A stretch of 64,000 nt of DNA from Membranipora membranacea (lineage: Eukaryota > Bryozoa > Gymnolaemata > Cheilostomatida > Membraniporidae). Both the position numbers and the translations under genes were made by a program. The notes below the pieces were generated by a model. That model saw nothing but the letters and a program-made list of their open reading frames with translations. It was not told where the DNA came from and ran no database searches. The stretch is taken from the NCBI GenBank assembly GCA_914767715.1, contig OU612068.1:22814001-22878000 (forward strand). Reading direction: 5' to 3'. Positions 32,630 to 46,700 of this stretch are shown here, in pieces; the first letter of the stretch is position 1; the number at the start of each line of letters is the position of its first letter.

Positions 32630-34697
32630 TTATGTCATCATGTATGTGACAATTATGCTTGCAAGTGCCAGAAATATTGCCAATAGCGGTTTGGGCCGAG
32701 CAGCTGAGTTCACTTTAGGGAAAGAATTACCCACTTCAGGGCTGGTATCTGGGTGGTTGCAAGAGTTTGCGAGTTTAAGAATTTGATCAAGATTAGCTTG
32801 GTTGACCAAATGCTCAGGATCATGTTCATCACTCAAACTCACGGCATAATCGGTTACATTTTTCGGAATTATTCTAACAGTAACATTAGCCTGATGGCCT
32901 GTGGTCATGCTAACTTGAAGGCAATAACTGTCATGGCAGCATTGCATAGTACGGGGGTTTATCTTGTGGTTGTTGATGTCTAGACAGTACTTTCCAGATT
33001 TCATTTTATAGTACCAGTTTGGGGTCAGCTTACCATCCAGCTCAGGTCCAGCAGGCGCCAGGCAGATACCTAGTTCGTGTGTCTTTCTCACATTCCTTTT
33101 TATTTTGACATAAACGAAAAATCTGTAGCCATCGGTAAGTTTGTATCCAATGAGACCTTCTATGCCTTTCGCGGGTTTATCGGCTCTCAGCACGAGACCT
33201 TCTTTCTCACCAGCATGCACCCATTTTGGCAGCTCTGTTAGTTTACCCCACTGGATGAAATTGTTGTTGCCGGTAAAGGACAGGGGAGAATAATTATAAA
33301 TAGCTATAAATGCAGCAGCATCAGATCCCTCTTTGATTTGCTTAAAAAGATCATAACTATCAGTGAATAGACTTCCTATATCTGTTGCACTATCCAAAGC
33401 ATCTGCAAGAAAATAAAATATTTAGTTAATAGCAATTGCACAAAATGTTTGATATGAAATTTTTGGTGAAACATGGCGTATACCGCTCTCAAAACCTAAT
33501 CACATTATTCCCTTTAAACGCAGCATCCGAGCATTTTAGTATACGTTTTCTCAATCCATTATGTATTTCATGTCTAAGACATAATCATTTTCATTGTTAG
33601 TATTGATCTTCCGGATTTCTTCTTTCATTTATTATTGTTTAGTTTTGGCACACTATGTAGAATATCATTTTTATGATGAAGATCACTTGCCAATAAATAA
33701 TAAAGATAGAAAAAAATCCATAAAAATAAGCATGATGATAAACTGCTAAGGATTTCCACACAAATCTGTTTGCTACATTACATCTGCACATGAGATTATG
33801 GGGTAAGATGCTGGATCAAAATATGGCAGCTTATTAAATTTTTAAATACAGCTTCTGTGTATTTTAGTTACCTAAGATAGCATAATATTGATTGGATTAG
33901 TTATATTTCTTATCAAAATTCATCTCTCCAATCAATAAAATTTATGATGTCTTGGTGATAATAGATTTAGAAAAACACGATTTGTTTGTAACAGCAAAAC
34001 ATATTGACAAATAATATTACTCAGTAATATCTATTTGTGTCACCAGTGGTCTCTGAATGTAGACATTAAATACCTTACCTCATGGACAGAAAGGACATCA
34101 CTATTTAAAGGGCAACCAGGGTTTCAAACAAGTTCTCATTGATTGAGAGCAGAACGCACCATATGCATAGGGAAAAAAAGCAAATCTAAACCGGATGATT
34201 ATTCAGTGAGAATTCTCATGAAACATTTCATACATCATATGCTAAAATTCTGCTGAATCTCCACTAAAATGGAACATCACAGAGCAGTTTCCTGTTCCTG
34301 TTATATTTAGCCTGTGCTCTATCATTATTAGAGCAATGTCTATGAATCTCTCCTAAACTGAAGTGTTACACAGCTAAGAGTCAGCAGCTACTTTGAGTTT
34401 TGCACAGCGCCATACACAAAGCTGATGCTGCGTAGCACATTCTTTATTACCCACTATGCATTGCTGTGAAACCCTTGAGCTTGAGAAGAGATATTTGAAA
34501 CAGCTCATTAGAAGTTGCAATGCAAGCTTAGTTTAAATTGATACTTATGTCAACTGATGTTTGAAAAGATAGTTAAACAACTCACTGAACACTGGGTCAG
34601 GGTCAAATGCGCTGGATGCTGAGTCCCCAAGCACATGGTTTGTGTTCTGCGGTTTAAGTAGTAGTAGTAGATATATTAACAAAGCGCCTCTCTTCAT
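32630..34697 (-). CDS. GPI-anchored actinoporin-like protein, gene 3
   Basis: Two exons: 34586-34697 and 32630-33402, 885 nt, 294 residues, same structure as gene 2. The signal peptide exon is identical to that of gene 2. The second exon differs at about 23 amino acids, with only about four silent changes seen by eye. The signal peptide, the cysteine cluster (MQCCHDSYCLQ), the ANVTVRIIPK strand and the hydrophobic C-terminal tail (ending LASIIVTYMMT) are kept. Replacements cluster in the first half (for example WVHAGEKEG flanks, NVRKTHELG, TPNWYYKM). The gene sits directly downstream of the pericentrin-like gene on the same strand, about 3.1 kb from its stop. Function as for gene 2: a probable surface protein with an actinoporin-like fold, by inference. 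Confidence 0.64.
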
Positions 34698-37600
34698 TCT
34701 AAAGAAAACAAAATAATTATCAAAACTTAGAGGAAAGAGAACCGGAATCTTTTTGAAAGTTAAACCCATTCTTGCATTCGCTGAGGCAACAGGTGTTGTT
34801 TCTGAAAATCATGTGCTCAAATGCAAAATCACAGTACTCGAATTTGGCCTGGCAAGCAATGGTTGTGAAAATACTTTATTACCAAAAGAGAATCTGAATG
34901 AAATGAAATGAGGATATTTTTTAAAGTTTCTTAAAAGGTCTTTTTGATACTGAGATTTCCTTTCACTTTGATTTCTGATTTACTTTTATTCCTACCGTGA
35001 CATATCTGCGGCAGACTGGCTCGGTTGTACACTCCCGCTCTAAACAGTTTGAGTTATTGAATGCGTATGGAAGTGGTGATCTCTCAATTTATGAAATTCG
35101 CTTTCAAAAGCTCCTATAACTTTAAAAAACAATTGCTTAACTGTTGGACGATGGAATTCTGTTTGATCCTGATTGGCCAATAGCAGGCTTGTCATGTGAC
35201 AATACTGTACTGGGGAAAACCAGTCAACAATAATATTAGGTTGTTTTGCTGCTCCCAGTAGGTAACTTCGCGCCCTTGGTATCAATATTAAATGATCATT
35301 AATTATAATCATTTTCATGGGGAAATCCAACTGAATAGATTTTATGATTAGGTATACGGTTTTTCAATGATATTGACATGAAACTTAGAATTATCTCCTC
35401 ATTGGTAAAAGGGAGACAACTTGAATTCAAGTTGGATTCAGTTGGATTTCCCCATGAAAATGATTATAATTAATGATTATTTAATATAGATACCAAGGTC
35501 GCGAATTTACCTATATAATTGGAATCCCTCAAAGTTAATAGGTTTCCCATTCAATATTTAATAAACTTTGTTACCGCGGAACAGGTCGCGCTTCTGCCTA
35601 ATGATCCTTTTTGTTGTAGCCGATTGTGCAGTATTAGCTCTCTCTGTCTCCTATCGACCCGCACGCACAGCTTTGTGGTAATAATGCTATATGCTAAGTG
35701 TGTACTAAGCAGTATGCACTATATTTACTATGCCAGTTAAAGATTTTAGGTTGAACTTGGAAAGATATTTTGGGCAAACATAAGATCGATTTAAAGTTAT
35801 GCCTCTCCTACCAGGTTTGTACTTAAATCAAAAAATTGTAAACGAACGTATAGAGAAAACCCAAAGATCTGCTACCTAGATTCCTTTGCTACTACCCTTT
35901 TATTTGATGAGCTGATGATCATGAGCATCCACGCTTAACGCGTACACAGGAACTTGAGCAGAGTTTTCTCTTGAAACATCACTTTTTAGGCCCAAGCAAG
36001 CAACTAAAGACATGCCGAATCGCTTTCTTCATTTTCCATGCCACATTTCAACAACCATCACTCAGAGTCTTTGTGTTTAATTCTATTTCGATTATAACGA
36101 AATGATACTGAATGCAATATAAAATTGATCGCTGAATAAATCAAGGTAAGGTAGTAACCGCTATTGAGCGATTTATCATAAAAAGGGATGGATAGCCTCA
36201 GTACAGTCAACAACCCATCAGTAACACTAAACGCAAGTCAACCACAGAACACAATCATAACAATATTTAAAGTACAAAATCTCGCAATAAAATACATTAC
36301 AACACTGTCATTCGTCAAGTGAAATTATACAAAAAAAGTTTACACTACTTCTAGTGTAACTGATGATAAAATAATACAATTCGCTGTGGGACACATGATA
36401 TCCCATATCCGTTAACACCATAAACAAATAGATAAGTATTTATATGTTTATGGTTAACACTTAATGACAGCAAATGCATAGCGACCATAATTTCAGGTTA
36501 ATACTGTGGTACATGAAAGTTTTAGAGGAGCTAACCTTTGGGATGACAAGACCTAGATGCAGTCATTTTTACTTCATTTTTTGTCCATTTCCATGCTGCA
36601 GAAGTTTTCCGGAATCCTCTATGAGAGCCTGTTTCCCGAATTCCAAATGCAGGCAAACACACTGTAACTTTAATATGTCCCTGACCACAAACAATGGTTT
36701 TACCCATTGATATATTTATTCATATCAATGGTTTTACCATATGTAGGTAAAACGCAGGAAAAGGCAAAATGGAATTCTATGATATTCTAGTGACGAGTGT
36801 CAGGCTCTATTCCACTGTTTTTATTAGATGTTATCAGTGGAAACAAGATTCAGTACAAAGAGTGGAAAAACAATGTAAACAGTTCTTTAATTCTTGAATT
36901 GCCTTTTTTTTTGTTCAAGGGTACCGAAGGGTTAGGTATGATTTGGTGGAATGTCGAAAAGCGAGTGAACCTTTCTACAATCTTGTATTCATCTGAAACA
37001 GAATTTCACGAATCACCGATCTAGGGCAGTACATGAGGTTTCGTACTATATGACAGCTTAATACGCCCTACATATTGATGTATCAGAGAACTGATATGTA
37101 AGCGCAATGATACATAATTATTTTATATTTAATACTCCCTCTTTCTCCAACATAATACTTGTGTGCAGCAAACCCAATCAGTAGAAACTATGATGATGAT
37201 TTCATAACAGTGCATTTCACATCTAAATCGTAAATACGACTTAAGATCATTATATGAGTTTCTAGGTTTTCAACAAGTCATATTCTTCATGATATTATAC
37301 AAATCACTGAGATGGGAAGCACCTATAAGAGGCAGAGTGGTAGTGCAGATATTAGCTAGAGGAAGCCTTTTTAATATCATACGCTGTGTGAGAAACAAAG
37401 TGTAGTTTTGACAAAAATGTATTTCAAATTCAATATAAGCGTCTAAACAACACAAATGCATTTTTCAAACTCAAAACAAAATTGCAATGAAAAGAATTGG
37501 CACTTACCAATTTTACACACCGTAAAATAAATACCTCAGTAGTCTACCCAACAAATTCATCGACAAATCTAGTAAATAAAAGCACCTCAGTCATACATTA

Positions 37601-37780
37601 AACTGTTAAGTGAAAAGTGATTTATACAAAAAATATACAATATATTTGGCCTTCATTTATCATCGCATATATAAATATTGGTTTTGACCAATCTTAGAAA
37701 CTGGGGTACAAGTAGGAATAGTAGAAGAGCTGTTCAGAGAAGCATTCATAATATCACATGCAGACCTAACTCCATCAGAT
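34698..37780. other. Intergenic in block B between the pericentrin-like gene and gene 3
   Basis: Co-linear with 23889-26743 of block A. No intact gene. It contains the 251 bp MITE (35261-35511), the second copy of the decayed LINE-like segment (about 35740-36050) and the palindrome near 36411-36458. The part nearest 37780 is probably the 3' UTR of the pericentrin-like gene. Confidence 0.5.
35261..35511. mobile_element. 251 bp MITE with long inverted repeats and TA target
   Basis: Absent from block A at the matching place (CTCCCAGTATTATAATTGG near 24455). Inverted arms begin GGTAACTTCGCG at the left and end CGCGAATTTACC at the right; the inner arms CATGGGGAAATCCAACTGAA and TTCAGTTGGATTTCCCCATG are an exact pair. 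Flanked by TA on both sides (35259-35260, 35512-35513), as in Tc1/mariner-type MITEs. About 10700-10788 is a diverged partial copy. Confidence 0.78.
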
Positions 37781-40700
37781 TCACATAAAGGCATCTGAAA
37801 TAGACAAAAATATCAAAAAATGTCACTATTTTGCAGCTATATGCGATTAATGGTATCAATTGACATAATATTATCTGAATCTGCGAGACCTGCTAGGATG
37901 TCGCTCACAAATCTCTCACTCATTGACTGAGCTATGTACCTTTTGAGTGGGCGAATTGAGAACAAACTGTCCTATTAAAAGACCCCCAGTATTCTGGCTA
38001 ACCGGTGGAAAACAAATGAAACTCTAAATTTGAAAGGAAATCTTCTGGCTAGGAAATGTGTTTCTGTGAACAGCAAAACACTTTTTAAAGTCATAACAGT
38101 TAATACATGTATCATTGTATATTATGAAATGTTAATTTGGTATCCCTATGATAATGACTATAGCATTCCAAAAAGTTTTCTTTATGAAACCAGTCCCAAG
38201 ATGATTCTGACTAGACTCCGTTACCTGAAGGTTTATAGTTGGAGGTTTTCTGTAAATCGTTCAGCCTCTCATGTATTCTCTCTAATCTGTTGATATTCTC
38301 AGCTACACTGTCGTCTGCTGATGGTGCAGGGGCGGGTCTTGTGTACAGAGGGTCCGAGGGGACGCAGTGAGCGTGACGACCTCGATTACAACTCGAGGTA
38401 GAGCTAGAGCTAGGAGATGCTCTGCCTGTGAATAAAAAAGTAACAATATGTTGAATACTGTTTACATAGACAAAACTTGGACTGCGTGTAAAAATTTAGA
38501 CAAAGTTTGGTTCATTTGCCTGCATTAAAGTTGCTCCCCTCCACTGGTCCTGCGGCGTGACCAGTGGAGGGGAGCAACTGGAATGCAGGCAAATTAAATT
38601 CTAGTTAAAATTGAGGCTTTACAACATTCAGATTATATTGCTTAACTTCCGGTTTATTATTATATTAAGAGTACAAAATATCGGTTTTCGATTCAATTTA
38701 TATTTTGACTTCTGTTTAACTCAACTTACCATCCCGAGGAGAGTTTCTAGGAGTGCTGCGGCCGGACAGTCTATCTATGGGACTCCCTGGTGGAGTGCAA
38801 GCTCTCAGATCTTCTCGGCTAGACCCATGTTTACTGCTTCGACGAGACGACAGCTGACTGTGAGGTCTGGATGTTGGTCTACTATCAGGGCCTTTGTGAG
38901 ATGATAGCTGAGAGTTTGGACGGGATGTAGGGGTGAGGGTATGTTCTGAGTGCCCGTTAGTATGATCGCTCAGTGCGGGACTCTGAGGCCGTACGTTACC
39001 TAGTTGGCCGTAGACTGTTGAGTAAGTACGAGCGGAGGCAGGTTTCTCATGGCTGGAATGTGGACGGCTAGGCCTACTACTTGTGGAATGGTAGGACTTT
39101 CGACTGTCTTTTGAGGAATGGCTTCTGGCACTGTTAGGCTGGGAGGAATTCCGCGATTGTTCGACTCTGTTTGGATGATGAGATCTGAGATGGGGTTTTG
39201 ATCCGGATGATGAAGGTTTAGTTGGCTTGCTCCTCTGATCAGAATGACGTCCTCCTATCGAAAACAGAGCCAGCAGATGTAATAAGGAACCGATGAACAA
39301 AATAGACAATGTTTTCATTGTTCAGTAGCTACACCAAATATATTCACAGGCCGCGTTCAGATGATTGAATATATTTTGCAAAGCAAACGTATGAGTTGAC
39401 ATCGCAAACTAATGAATGACAGAAGGAAGGAGTTGCATAGTGCGTTTGAGACTATGTGTACTACAGAGACATTTTTTGAAGACAATTTCAATGTGGGTAG
39501 AGAGATGTACCGTACCTGATGTGTTTTCCTTATCATTTCTCAGAAGAGTCTGTACTCCATCATGAATCAGCTGAAATAAAAACCGACAATGTGTCTCAAC
39601 AAAATGCACCTTGCGTGACATGGCAGTGATTAATCTTGTGCCTAATATCTCAATCTCTTACAAAATCAGTAAGTTATTTTGAATTTGGAGAGAGAAATCT
39701 CTTAACTACTCATCGAAGTCCAGTTGCGCATCAATCTTATTTTCTGTCCACCTGGCAGAATTATTATGAACTTAATTTGCAAGAAGCAAATAAGACCATG
39801 TGTTTGAAAACAAGAACAAAAAATAAACAATAAGAAGGCTTATCAACTTATAAACTTAACTTTTCACATCTGCACATATTCTCAATTTTGGATTTCTGTT
39901 TATTGCTTTTATCAAACAAACAATATTTTGTTTACATTGAAAGAATCACATCTAGGATTTAAAAAGAGAAGATTTAGGATAATGTCTAACCAACCTTTTT
40001 AGATCTGGACACGAGCCATCTGAGCCTGTTAGTAGTGATGACGACTCTGACAGCAGCTCTGAATCTCCTCCTAGGTGGAACTGTAGTAGGAGCAGCAGGG
40101 CTCACTGCTCCCATACTAGTGAGACGACGCAGAGCCTCGGTTTCACATTCCTGCATTATGAGACAAGTTGGTATCAGAAATAACTCTGGCATGATTTCGG
40201 TCACTGAATCTTCTGCGCGCAATTTAATGAGGTAAGTAATGGGGAGGAGAGTGGGGGGGATGGGAGTGGAGAAGGACATGTTCACAAGGTGAATTAACAA
40301 ACCAGGTGGAATACAATTTTGAATATGCCAAGCGTACTAGCACTTGTTGATTCAAACGTCAAAACTATTCACTATTGTCAGGTGAGACCACTTTAATGTT
40401 TTATGTAGGTTATGGCATCAAGGATGGCAGCAGCAGCCAACCCTATCTCCAACTGTAGTTGTTATATTCCATTCTTCTAACTAATTGAACTTCAAAGACT
40501 GAATTGAATTTTGAAGTTTTACCTCATATCCGCCAAGTTGTAATAAGATAATCTTCTTCTGATATATCAGACCTCGCACTCGAGATTCAGCTTTCCTCAT
40601 TTTAGCATACATCTCCTGTATCGTATCCATCCAGTATTTAGACAGCTGACCTGGTGGTCTGCTGCCAGGCTTGGCTGGAGATCTTCCAGAACCCTTAAAT

Positions 40701-43700
40701 GGAAAATACCATGGATAAGCAGACATCAAAATGGGGAAAGAGATTCAATTGATTGCGGGTGCAATTTACATGTCGAGGTGTTCCTTGTCAAAAAAAGGTT
40801 TTGAAACTGGTATGCTGAGTGAATACACAAAAACGAGGCAGCAGTTGAAGTGAGGCATGACTCAAAAGTTGATTTTCCAATGGTCATCCCGGTCTTTCTA
40901 GAATTAATATTAGTGTTTTGCGGAAAACTTTGCATTGTGAATAAAACAAATAGATCAATAATTTAAAACAAATAGAGCTATGAATATATGTTTTGCTTTT
41001 ATTAAATTGTACAGTTTACTAAATTGACAAAAAATTCCCCAGGTTTTCCATACCCAAGGTATTCCATAATTACTCACCAATTTCTCATGTTTCATAAACT
41101 TGGGACTATTTTAACTTATATATTCAAAAATCTGGTCTAATCTGGATATGCATTCAAAACCTTGATAGTCAAATTTCAGCCACAGCTTGATTTTAAACAC
41201 TCATTGTTAGGTATGATTCATCATACAGGTAGTCTTAATGGGCTGTTTGTCGCTAGACATATAATTTGGGAGTTGGTCTTAACTGTTACCTCTCTGTGTT
41301 TATAGCTTTCTATTTCAGCTTCTAGATTAGCTAAAGCAGCCCTTAACTCTGCCTTCTCACTAGTTAGCTGCTCCACAAAATCTAACAGCCTAGAAGATTC
41401 AGTAGGACTAGCAAATCTCTAAAATTATACAAACACACAAACCAAACTCAAACTGTGTTAGCAAACAGTTAAAATAAAACAATATTAGCAGAGAGCAAAG
41501 CTTAGCACCGGATAACAGGAGGACATCTTCTTGCTGTCCTGACATCGAGTGGGTCGAGCAGTGGCCTAGCAGTCAAACTCAGTTAAAGTTGCGGCTGATA
41601 TCAGCAATGTGAGGAACTGGGTCATCCAGCTGCTAGGGCGGACTGATGATGGGTAAATCTAAATTAGTAGCTGGCTGGCGTTATGATATATTCTGTACAC
41701 TCACTTATTTCACATGATAGTACATCTTTTACTTGTCATGTTGGGGCAACAGCCAGTTTGGTTCTGATGGATAGGTAGGTATTTAGATGTGTTAGAGGTG
41801 GATAAATCACATAAGCAAGAGCAAGAGTGATAAAATTTTAGTTCCTCTCAGCCTCATTTCATAGCTATTCAGATTATTGATGGTTCAAATCACAATAGCC
41901 AGTAAGTGTACCATATCATGACCATGCAAAATTTGTGGGAGTATGTGCTGTTTAAAACCACTTGGTAATAGAGAGTTGAAAAAATATGTGATTGCTCGTA
42001 GGCGGCCATAATTTGTTGTTCACACAATCCATAGCAGTGAACAGTTAGACACACACAGCGATGAAGAGGAAGATTATAACCTCACTCTGGAGGTGAAAGC
42101 TCACTGCACACAGTTAGAATCCCACAATATTACTTACAATTCCAGCAGGGTTGTTCTCTAGCTGTTCCTCGAGGTCATGTATATCGTTGAACACCTCACC
42201 GAGCTCTTCCTGTGTGTTCTCAGAGGTTTGCTGGAGTTTGACGGCCAGTAGTCTGAGCTTCTTGTGTATATCTCTGGCCTGCTGTACATCAGGAGAACCA
42301 TTCACAGAGGAATGAGCTGAGTGGAAGGATGGACTATCCTACAAAACATGAACAACAATCCAGTTAGAGGAACTGTAGTAAATGGCTGTTGGAAGCAAAT
42401 CTGGCTGATAACTTTCTACTTGAATTATTATTGTGCTCAGAGCTTACATTGATGAGTTGTACCATGCTTAACAATATGCCCAACACACTACGTGTCGCAT
42501 GATGTTTGAAGCACAACACAATTTCAACTATTATTACCACAATGTTAGACTTAACGCCATGTCATCGTGTCAACAAAGAACACCATGATGTGATCGTAGC
42601 TAAACAGGATTAACGCAGTATTGCATGAAATGTCGGCTCCAAACATCTTGGACCAGCATGTCACGATTCACCAAAAGAGGACAACTCATAACAGCCAGTC
42701 TGGTAAGCTTTAACTCTGGCTTGAATTATTATTGATGAGTGGCTTAGTAAACTATAGATTATAATTACTGAGAACTATGATTAAATATTTTATGAGTAAA
42801 TTCTAATGATTTGGGCTACGTAACTAGTTAGTGATTATATATTAAATTACATTTGGCTGTGAGGAGTTGTTTCTCATTTTTACAATGTCTCTATGCTGTT
42901 GAGCGATGATTCTTTCTTTCTCAGCAACCATAGCCTCAGAGTCAGCCAGCCTTTGTTTGAGTTCTTCATTGAATGAGTCAGTCTCCAGGGCGGCCTCCCT
43001 CTCCCTCTGGTTAGCCGACTGCTCAGCTGCCAAGCGCCTCTGTGCCTCAAATGAGGCCTCATGAGCTGTCTCTAGGGCGGTTGTGAGATGTGCTGTCTCT
43101 GAACGCAGCTGGGTGATTGTGCCACGCTCTGAGGTGATCTGAGTTCGTAAATCAGCTAAATCTCGCTGTTAGGAGGTGAGAAAACATTACAGTTTTAGTT
43201 GCAAAAGATAGCAAGTAACTTATGAGTAGGCCAACCACTTGAGTGAGTCAGGGTTATGAGGTGGAATGAGTAGGGAACGGTTTCAATCTGATGGTATTCT
43301 AGTATTAAAAGAGTATAATATGAGTATGTGGGAACCTAAGTGAGTATCCCACAATGCATTGGAAGTTCTAGAAAGATCAGAAAATCTAACGCAAATGACA
43401 TATGTATATGAGATTGACTTAATCTTCCCAGGCGCTCCAGGTTAGAGTTTCATTGATGGAATTTTGTTAAAGGGCCACAAGAGCCTTAAAAGTGTTCCAA
43501 CTATGCCACCTCGCCACTAAGGTATCTATCAATTCTACTGCATAAAGTTGGACTAACCTGCTTTGACTCGATTTCAGTCTTGAGCTGAGCCACTAGTTTT
43601 TTCTCGGTTTCCATTTCTTCCAGATGCTGAGCTCTCGCAAGATCCAATGCAGCGCTGAGATTTGACACACGATTTCTCTCCCTGTTCAAGGCGCTCTGTA

Positions 43701-46700
43701 AATAAACAAAAATCTCTATATTCAACTGAACAATCGTTACATCACCGTCACAATCCTTAATATATCTGCTAACTGGTATTTATGAAGCCATGAAACCAAG
43801 CATGTCCGAAAGGAAGAAATGTCTCGTGGGATTTCATTTCTACATTTCGTTCAAAGGTAATACCCTAGCGATGGTACAGTATATTTTAGCGAGTTTTGGG
43901 GTGATTTATTGTTATCTAGCACTAAATCTAAAGTATAAATGTAATAACAGTGAGCAAATGTTTAATATTGCAAGTATATGCAAAAAGGTGAACTCTTTTT
44001 TTTTGCGAATAGTTTTCTCCTCAAGTCTATAAAAAATGTAGCAACTCAAAAAAGTGAATTCACCAATATTGAATTTCATGAGCCTGATCATTTCATCCTT
44101 TATGGTTGCATAAGGCTCTTAAAAACAGTGTCTCTATAAGCCTACCTGAGTGTCAAGAACACGGGTTTTCTCTGAATCAAGATCGTCAGCTAAGATCTTG
44201 AATTCACTAAGAGGAGGTCGAGTCTCCAGCTCTGTGACCTGTCTCGTTAAATCCTCATTAGTTCTCTTCTCCTGTCCCAGTTGTCTGTGTAGCAAGAAAA
44301 GGGTGGTTCATGTTAGAAAGTTCAACATTTTGTGTTGATATTCAGCAAAATCTAAAGCCAGATTATTTACTATTCTGATCAGTGGAATCAAGCGCAAGTA
44401 ATGGGTGAATATCTTTTTATACTGCATGCTGTTGGTGATAAAACTTTGAGCACAAGGAGAGGGATGACTCCCAGTAGTGACTTCATGCTGTACCTGATAT
44501 ATATATGATGACACATAGTTGGTAGATTGCAAACGCTCAAGCGACAGAAAAGGGTGCAAGCATAGACTATGGGTGCAACAATTACATGTGTGGATTCATC
44601 TCAAAACACAGGCTTAGCAAAAATATATAGCCCAAATGTCAACATTTAGACTTGATGCACAGAAACAACTAACTGTTAGTTATTTCATCGACAGAACTTT
44701 AATTAGAGAAACTCACTGTGTAAGGTCAAGCTGTCTGGCTCTCTCCATATCTAACGAGAGTTCAAGTTGAGCTATCTGAGATTTTACTTTCCTCTCCCTG
44801 TTAGCCGAGGCGTGCTGCTCATCTAGGAGTTGTCTCTTAGCGGAAGAAAGAGAGAGATTCTCCTTCTCCAGTTGTGCTGACAGCTCACTGGATCTGTCTC
44901 TGAGTAACTGAATCTCCTGACGCAGAGCCTAATAAAAAAAAAAAATCCAGTGTTAATTTTATGGTTTGGAGTTATCCTTCCATTGAACAAGGGAGCACAA
45001 CTTTTTAACTCAACCGTTACCTAATTTCAAAAGGTGGCACCTAAGAGGGTGACACATGGTCAAGGAATTAGACGCCCTCATTTTACTGTAAAATTATTTC
45101 ATATAACTCCAGAGAGTTAAGAGGTAAATAGTTCATTATCGGCTCAATGGCTGGCTCTGGTGTGACAATTTCCAAACTGTTTTGAAATTTTCTTCCTTGG
45201 GCAAAGGCTGAATGAAATTTGTGTACCTGGGCAGTATTCTGAGCATCCTCTTTATCGAGTTTTCTCTCATTCTGTAATGTGGCCATCTGATGCCTCAGGA
45301 CTTCTTCATCGTCTCTATGCTGACGGAGCTGGCCATTCAGCATATCATTCTTAGCTTGTTCATCAGACAGCTGATTTCTATTAAAAATAAGTACATTATA
45401 CTGTTAAGAAGAGGGAGATCATATTCATAGAGATGTTTAGGGAGATCATCCTCTTCAAATAAGCTGATGCCATGAACTTACCACAAACAAAAGATTATCA
45501 GCTGGGCAATTCAATTCATTTTTGGCTGCGTCTTACAATGCCCACCATAAAATTCATGGCTACGTTACCGATGCCCTAAGTTATATTGGTCCATGCTTTA
45601 TCAGGTATATTATGACACTTATATGGTAGATTGAAAACGCTCAAGCGACAGATAAAGGTGTAACAATTACATGCATGGAGTTTTCCCAAAAGACAAATTT
45701 AGCAAAAATAAAAAGCGAAATGTTAGCATTTGTAGCAAAAACATAACTATAAAATGGGGCACCAACAAATAGGTTGTGGGTCACAAGGTGATTGACATAG
45801 GGTCTTTTTTAAACGCTTTGACAAACCAATGTTGACAAAGATCAGGAGCTACTATTGAGTGGACTGATAACGGATTAAAGGCAAAATGATAATAATCTTG
45901 CACTGCGCTAATAAAGAGTAGACTGCTCCAAATTAGGAATAACTACATTTGGGCACTCTTAATAAGACATTTCACCAACCTATAGTCAATTTCAATAGTG
46001 GCCAGTTATGTTTCCGTAAACAAGTCACACCTAAACTACATCAATGATAGGTAGGTCTAGCTCTAGCCTAACTAATAATCTTTACTATCTAATAATATTC
46101 TCAAGAACATTGAAAGCTCTGCAAATATCAGAAGGATATCCTTTACAAAACAAATATAAAAAATACATACCCTGAGTCGCCAAGATCAATTCTAAACAAC
46201 ACAGGCAGTGAAAAACACGTAAGGCTTGAAACAAGTAGGGGGAAACAAAGATGTCAGAGCGAGCAAAATGAGCTGGGAAATTATCTAGGTCAAACAGATT
46301 TTAAAAAAAACAACTTAGTTGTCCATTGACAAGACTCACTCAAATAGAGAAGCAGCATTTCTCTACATATTGTGCATAGTCAACGGAGAGATACGATTAG
46401 CATAGCTGGTAACACAGTAAGCTCGGTAAGAGCTTCATTGGGTTCTAACAGTTTCACTATGCATAATGCACTTCAAATCTAACAAAACACTGCAAGCCAA
46501 AAACGTCAGCTATCATAAGACGAAAAAATCTAAGCTTGGTGCTAAAACAAACACCTAAACCACAGGCTAATATACAGTTTGAGGGGCCCATGCTCTAAGT
46601 ATGGTCAGGGCAGTAGTAGTACCACCCCAATCAAAAAGCTCATGTACTCAGGATGACCGGGAATATGATGTTTACTTACTGCAGTGAGGCTAGCCTCTGA

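Larger units (their letters stand above)
30353..39145. repeat. Segmental duplication, block B
   Basis: Paralogue of block A in the same orientation. It keeps the empty site of the P-like element (30636-30651) and the empty sites of the 280 bp (32325) and 1.05 kb (37970) insertions. It lacks actinoporin-like gene 1: the sequence jumps from the match of A 17290 to the match of A 18430 at about 31310. It carries its own MITE at 35261-35511. Its right end is the functional 3' end of the pericentrin-like gene. Confidence 0.9.

Noticed and set aside
38716-39318. 200-residue open frame with an apparent signal peptide (MKTLSILFIGSLLHLLALF)
   Set aside because: The hydrophobic start lies upstream of a good splice acceptor at 39255 and the downstream part fits the phase of the pericentrin-like gene, so the apparent signal peptide is intron sequence.
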